This document shows positions 60,698 through 64,000 of a stretch of DNA of 64,000 nucleotides, one piece after another. Both the position numbers and the translations under genes were made by a program. The notes beneath the pieces are model-generated. The model was not told the DNA's origin. It saw only the letters and a program-made list of their open reading frames with translations, and ran no database searches. Every line of letters starts with the position of its first letter. The stretch's first letter is position 1. The stretch is from Streptomyces tendae (GTDB lineage Bacteria; Actinomycetota; Actinomycetes; Streptomycetales; Streptomycetaceae), in assembly GCF_014650435.1 (NCBI RefSeq), contig NZ_BMUY01000001.1, forward strand, positions 62,001 to 126,000, given 5' to 3'.

Positions 60698-61990
60698 GTG
60701 ACCGTCGAGACTGAGCCGCTCTCCGAGAACACCGCCGACGTCATCGTCGTGGGCGCGGGGCCGGCCGGCTCCACCACCGCGTACCACCTGGCCAAGTCGG
60801 GACTCGACGTCCTGCTGCTGGAGAAGACCGCCTTTCCCAGGGAGAAGGTCTGCGGCGACGGCCTGACCCCGCGCGCGGTCAAGCAGCTGGTCGCCATGGG
60901 CATCGACATCTCCGAGGAGGCCGGCTGGCTGCGCAACAAGGGCCTGCGCATCATCGGCGGCGGCTCGCGCCTCCAGCTGGACTGGCCGGATCTGGCCTCC
61001 TTCCCCGACTACGGACTCGTCCGCAAGCGCGACGACTTCGACGAGCAGCTCGCCCGGCAGGCCCAGAAGGCCGGCGCGCGCCTGTACGAGCGCTGCAACG
61101 TCGGCGCGCCGATCGTCGACGACCGCACCGGCCGCATCACCGGCGTGCACGCCAAGCTGGGCGAGGACAAGCGCGAGGTCACCTTCCACGCGCCGCTGGT
61201 CGTGGCCGCCGACGGCAACTCCACCCGGCTGTCCCTGGCCATGGGCCTGCACCGCCGCGAGGACCGCCCCATGGGCGTCGCCGTCCGCACGTACTTCACC
61301 TCGCCCCGCCACGACGACGACTACCTGGAGTCCTGGCTGGAGCTGTGGGACCGGCGCGGCGCGCAGGACCGTCTGCTGCCGGGCTACGGCTGGGTCTTCG
61401 GCATGGGCGACGGCACCTCCAACGTCGGCCTCGGCGTCCTGAACACCTCCGCCGCCTTCAAGGAGCTGGACTGGCGCGAGATCCTCAAGGCATGGTGCGC
61501 GTCCATGCCCGAGGACTGGGGTTACACCCCGGACAACATGACCGGCCCGATCCGCGGCGCCGCCCTGCCCATGGCCTTCAACCGCCAGCCCCACTACACC
61601 AAGGGCCTGCTCCTCGTCGGCGACGCCGGCGGCCTGGTGAACCCCTTCAACGGCGAGGGCATCGCCTACGCCATGGAGTCCGGCCAGATCGCCGCCGACG
61701 TCGTCGTCCAGGCCCACGCGCGGGCGACGCCGGCCCAGCGCGAGATCGCCCTGCAGCGCTATCCGCGCGTCCTGAAGGACACCTACGGCGGCTACTACAA
61801 CCTGGGCCGCGCCTTCGTGAAGCTCATCGGCAACCCGAAGGTCATGCAGATCGCGACCCAGCGCGGCCTCACCCACCCGATCCTGATGAAGTTCACCCTG
61901 AAGATGCTCGCCAACCTGACGGACCCGACGGGCGGCGACGCGATGGACCGCATCATCAACGGACTGAGCAAGGTCGCACCGAAGGCGTGA
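60698..61990 (+). CDS. Geranylgeranyl reductase-family flavoprotein (MenJ-like)
   Basis: The 430-residue enzyme has the FAD-binding opening VIVVGAGPAGSTTAYHLA, the family motif FPREKVCGDGLTPRAVKQL, and the second FAD motif LLVGDAGGLVNPFNGEGIAYAM. Family members reduce isoprenoid double bonds; the mycobacterial homolog MenJ saturates one unit of the menaquinone tail. A place near ubiE fits such a role. GTG 60698 is the start. A strong terminator follows at 62018. Confidence 0.9.
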   Translation: MTVETEPLSENTADVIVVGAGPAGSTTAYHLAKSGLDVLLLEKTAFPREKVCGDGLTPRAVKQLVAMGIDISEEAGWLRNKGLRIIGGGSRLQLDWPDLASFPDYGLVRKRDDFDEQLARQAQKAGARLYERCNVGAPIVDDRTGRITGVHAKLGEDKREVTFHAPLVVAADGNSTRLSLAMGLHRREDRPMGVAVRTYFTSPRHDDDYLESWLELWDRRGAQDRLLPGYGWVFGMGDGTSNVGLGVLNTSAAFKELDWREILKAWCASMPEDWGYTPDNMTGPIRGAALPMAFNRQPHYTKGLLLVGDAGGLVNPFNGEGIAYAMESGQIAADVVVQAHARATPAQREIALQRYPRVLKDTYGGYYNLGRAFVKLIGNPKVMQIATQRGLTHPILMKFTLKMLANLTDPTGGDAMDRIINGLSKVAPKA

Positions 61991-62017
61991 GGCCGGCGCC
62001 TTGGGCAGGGCCCTGAG

Positions 62018-62048
62018 CCTGGGGCCCGGCCGGACTCCGGGCCCCAGG
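62018..62048. terminator. Bidirectional terminator between reductase and def genes
   Basis: CCTGGGGCCCGG (62018-62029) and CCGGGCCCCAGG (62037-62048) form a perfect 12-bp stem with a 7-base loop. It lies between the convergent stops at 61990 and 62054. Confidence 0.9.
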
Positions 62049-62053
62049 GCCGG

Positions 62054-62680
62054 TCAGGCGGTGAAGGCCGCGGCGTTGGCGGCCCGGCGCGCGAAGACCT
62101 CCTCGCGCCGGTCCGCCGACTGCCGCAGCGCCGCCTTCCGCTCCCGGCCGGAGAGCCGGTCGAGGTAGACGTGCCCGTTCACGTGGTCGGTCTCGTGGGC
62201 GAGGCAGCGCGCGAAGTAGCCCGTGCCCTCGACGAGGAGCGGCGCGCCGTCCTTGTCCAGGCCGCGCACGACGGCCCGGTCGGGCCGCGGTACGGCCATG
62301 GTGGCGCCCGGCACCGACAGGCACCCCTCGCCCTCGTCGAGCAGCCGGCGCGCGGCCGGGTCGAGGGCCTCCAGCACCGGATTGACGATGTGCCCGACAT
62401 GTCGGACACCATCGTCGTCCGGGCAGTCGTAGACGAACAGACGCAGGTCGACCCCGACCTGATTGGCCGCCAGGCCGGCTCCCTCCGCGACGTACATCGT
62501 GCGGAACATGTCGTCGATGAGCGCGGCGAGGTCGGGCCCGAACTCCGTGACGTCCCGGCACGGCCTGTGCAGCACCTCCTCGCCGACCTCGGTGACGCGC
62601 CGCACCGATCCGCGCCGGGCCTCGGGCGCGAACGGGGGATAGGAGGCGGTGGGCCGCCCCTGGACGAAGACGCTCGGCAT
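62054..62680 (-). CDS. def: Peptide deformylase
   Basis: The 208-residue metalloenzyme removes the formyl group from new protein N-termini. Motif I is GAGLAANQVG (67-76), motif II EGCLSVPG (118-125) with metal ligand C120, and motif III is HETDH (162-166) with both His ligands and the glutamate. ATG 62680 follows AAGGAGAG. The N-terminal ~25 residues are extra, as in other actinobacterial forms. Confidence 0.95.
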   Translation of the reverse strand: MPSVFVQGRPTASYPPFAPEARRGSVRRVTEVGEEVLHRPCRDVTEFGPDLAALIDDMFRTMYVAEGAGLAANQVGVDLRLFVYDCPDDDGVRHVGHIVNPVLEALDPAARRLLDEGEGCLSVPGATMAVPRPDRAVVRGLDKDGAPLLVEGTGYFARCLAHETDHVNGHVYLDRLSGRERKAALRQSADRREEVFARRAANAAAFTA

Positions 62681-62750
62681 GACGTTCTCTCTCCTTCGGC
62701 TCGTGGACGGGCCGGAAGGAACCGGCCCGCGCCCGAGCATGCCAGGAGCC

Positions 62751-62791
62751 CGCGAAGGGCCGCAGCCCCCGAGCGGCTGCGGCCCTTCGCG
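62751..62791 (-). terminator. Terminator of the NlpC/P60 gene
   Basis: CGCGAAGGGCCGCAGCC (62751-62767) and GGCTGCGGCCCTTCGCG (62775-62791) form a perfect 17-bp stem with a 7-base loop. It lies 29 bp beyond the NlpC/P60 stop, on the minus strand, before the def gene. Confidence 0.9.
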
Positions 62792-62819
62792 CGTACTTCG
62801 TGTGTACGGGTGGGTGCGG

Positions 62820-63653
62820 TTACAGCACGCGCACCGCGCCGCTCGGCGGGTCGTACGAGAGCGGCTTCTCGACGACGCCCGTGGAGGAGTTCTGCGCGCC
62901 GACGAACATGCCGCCGCCGACGTAGACACCCACGTGGTACGCGCTGCCCGCGCCGCCCCAGTAGAGGATGTCGCCCGGCTGGAGGTTGTCCAGCCCGACC
63001 TGGGTGCCGGCCGTCGACTGCGCCTGGGAGACGCGCGGCAGGCTGATGCCGACCTGCTTGAAGGCGGCCTGCACGAGACCGGAGCAGTCGTAGGCGGACG
63101 GGCCGGTGGCGCCGGAGACGTACGCCTTGCCGACCTGGGCCTGCACGAAGGAGACGACGGCGGCGGCCGAACCGGTGGCCGTGGACGTGCCGGTGCTGCT
63201 GTTGCTGCTCGTGCCGGTGGAGGAACCGGTGTCCGAGGAAGCGCTCAGAGTGGTGCGCTCGGCGGCGCGCGAGGCGCGCTCGGCGGCCTCCTTGCGCTCG
63301 GCCTCCTCGGCCTTCTTCTTGGCTTCCGCGGCCTTCTTCTTGGCCTCGGCGAGGTCCGTCTTGGCCTGCTTGGCGGCCTTTGCGGCCGCCGCGTCACGCT
63401 CGGCCTGCAGCTGGTAGCTCGCGGCCGCCTGCTGCGTGACGTCCGCGGACTGGGCGACCTGAGCGGCCAGGTCGGCCGTCAGGGTGGGCAGTTCAAGGGT
63501 CTGCGTCACCGGTTCGGCCGCGTTGGCCGACCCCGACGCACCGGCCACTGCCAGGGTGCTGAGGACGCCACCGGCAACTCCGGCCCGCATCGCGATCGTC
63601 GACGCGCTGCGGCGGGGCTTCCGGTGGCTGCGTATGTGAGCGGTGTGGGACAT
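62820..63653 (-). CDS. Secreted NlpC/P60 cell-wall hydrolase
   Basis: The 277-residue protein has an Arg-rich signal peptide, a coiled coil rich in Ala, Lys and Glu (about 75-135), a Ser/Thr/Gly linker and a C-terminal NlpC/P60 domain. The catalytic cysteine is in YDCSGLVQAAF and the histidine in AYHVGVYVG, with GDILYWG between them. It should cut peptidoglycan stem peptides. ATG 63653 was chosen because the signal peptide then begins MSHTAHIRSHRKPRRSA; ATG 63683 behind AAGG is possible. A 347-bp upstream region has repeated CCGTAAC elements. Confidence 0.92.
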   Translation of the reverse strand: MSHTAHIRSHRKPRRSASTIAMRAGVAGGVLSTLAVAGASGSANAAEPVTQTLELPTLTADLAAQVAQSADVTQQAAASYQLQAERDAAAAKAAKQAKTDLAEAKKKAAEAKKKAEEAERKEAAERASRAAERTTLSASSDTGSSTGTSSNSSTGTSTATGSAAAVVSFVQAQVGKAYVSGATGPSAYDCSGLVQAAFKQVGISLPRVSQAQSTAGTQVGLDNLQPGDILYWGGAGSAYHVGVYVGGGMFVGAQNSSTGVVEKPLSYDPPSGAVRVL

Positions 63654-63760
63654 AGGGACAACCGGTATCAGTAGCTCCTCCATACCTTCAAGAAACGTGT
63701 GCTGCGCCACAGTTGTTCAATCGAGCCGTTGAATCCCGGGCGTGTCGCTCTTTATTGACG

Positions 63761-63918
63761 CCGTAACGGACATAGTGGACGGGCCGTAACCAGCCTGTGA
63801 TCACGGTCTTTGATCGTTACGCCCGAATTGCCCCACGCTTACCACTTGTTGGGACACTTGGCCAAGCCCGGTTCTCAGACACCTCTCATGAATGTGGCAC
63901 AGGTCACGGAACGGTTAC
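63761..63918. promoter_or_regulatory. Cluster of CCGTAAC / GTTACG sites
   Basis: CCGTAAC lies at 63761-63767 and 63784-63790 as direct repeats 23 bp apart. CGTTACG (63815-63821) and CGGTTAC (63912-63918) are the reverse form. Repeated GTAAC-type boxes are bound by MtrA-like response regulators in actinobacteria, which control NlpC/P60 genes in relatives; that link is inferred. Confidence 0.5.
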
Positions 63919-63923
63919 CCCGA

Positions 63924-63944
63924 CGCACGCGTCCGTCGCGTGCG
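63924..63944. repeat. Hairpin CGCACGCG-TCCGT-CGCGTGCG
   Basis: Perfect 8-base arms (63924-63931 and 63937-63944) enclose 5 bases. It lies about 270 bp upstream of the NlpC/P60 start and may be a terminator of, or leader structure for, a gene beyond the window. Confidence 0.65.
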
Positions 63945-64000
63945 AGGCACCACGGCAACGCCTGCCGGCGCTCGTGAACGCGTGCACGTGTCCACACCGG

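Larger units (their letters stand above)
63654..64000. other. Intergenic region before the NlpC/P60 gene (to window end)
   Basis: No gene of usable length is seen. It contains the CCGTAAC sites (63761-63918), the hairpin at 63924, and TTCAA/TTGAA arms at 63716-63733. The NlpC/P60 promoter must lie here. Confidence 0.5.

Noticed and set aside
63654..64000. A c-di-AMP (ydaO) riboswitch before the NlpC/P60 gene
   Set aside because: This class precedes some actinobacterial wall hydrolases, but the conserved core bases were not found on the minus strand by eye. A covariance-model search would settle it.

Overview
The window is a high-GC actinobacterial chromosome segment, almost certainly Streptomyces. 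Signs are the very strong G/C bias at third codon positions, frequent GTG starts, ATGA/GTGA overlaps between neighbours, the futalosine menaquinone pathway, the XRE-DUF397-RsbW-like trio and dispersed inverted repeats typical of that genus. No rRNA, tRNA, CRISPR array, integrase or transposase was recognised.

Layout. 1-13.3 kb: the end of an AsnC-type regulator, mqnE, a UdgX-type uracil-DNA glycosylase, a cysteine-rich leader peptide in front of a DAACS-family (cystine-like) symporter, then a TetR / HtdX / FabG4 / FadA2 / FadD lipid cluster, a methyltransferase and a cold-shock gene. 13.6-18.7 kb: mqnA and two tandem receptor Ser/Thr kinases. 18.8-35.6 kb: a type VII secretion-like island made of one huge FHA-FtsK ATPase (EccC/EssC type), several small helical-hairpin (WXG100-like) proteins, two large putative substrates, repeated families of small unknown proteins, and a lipoprotein / secreted-protein operon with a deleted relic copy. 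36.1-42.8 kb: a Tad/Flp pilus locus. 42.9-47.9 kb: more WXG-like and regulatory genes and a second intact lipoprotein / secreted-protein operon. 48.2-51.9 kb: a membrane-bound LysM-BTAD protein and the prepilin peptidase, which complete the Tad set. 52.0-64.0 kb: mqnC with a degenerate amidohydrolase, a secreted GH18 protein, a deacetylase-glycosyltransferase fusion with an acyltransferase, the ubiE-type methyltransferase, a geranylgeranyl-reductase-family flavoprotein, peptide deformylase and an NlpC/P60 hydrolase.

Functional links. mqnE, mqnA, mqnC, ubiE and the reductase supply menaquinone biosynthesis and tailoring but lie far apart. The lipid cluster appears tied together by TTACY-N4-RGTAA inverted repeats. 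The Tad genes form a pilus export machine. The type VII-like island is the most unusual part: no EccB, EccD, EccE or MycP, and no YukD/EssB/EsaA-type partner, was recognised near the ATPase, while substrates, candidate chaperones and membrane partners are repeated in modules. Gene order was read from this sequence alone; names rest on motif recognition, not on database searches.
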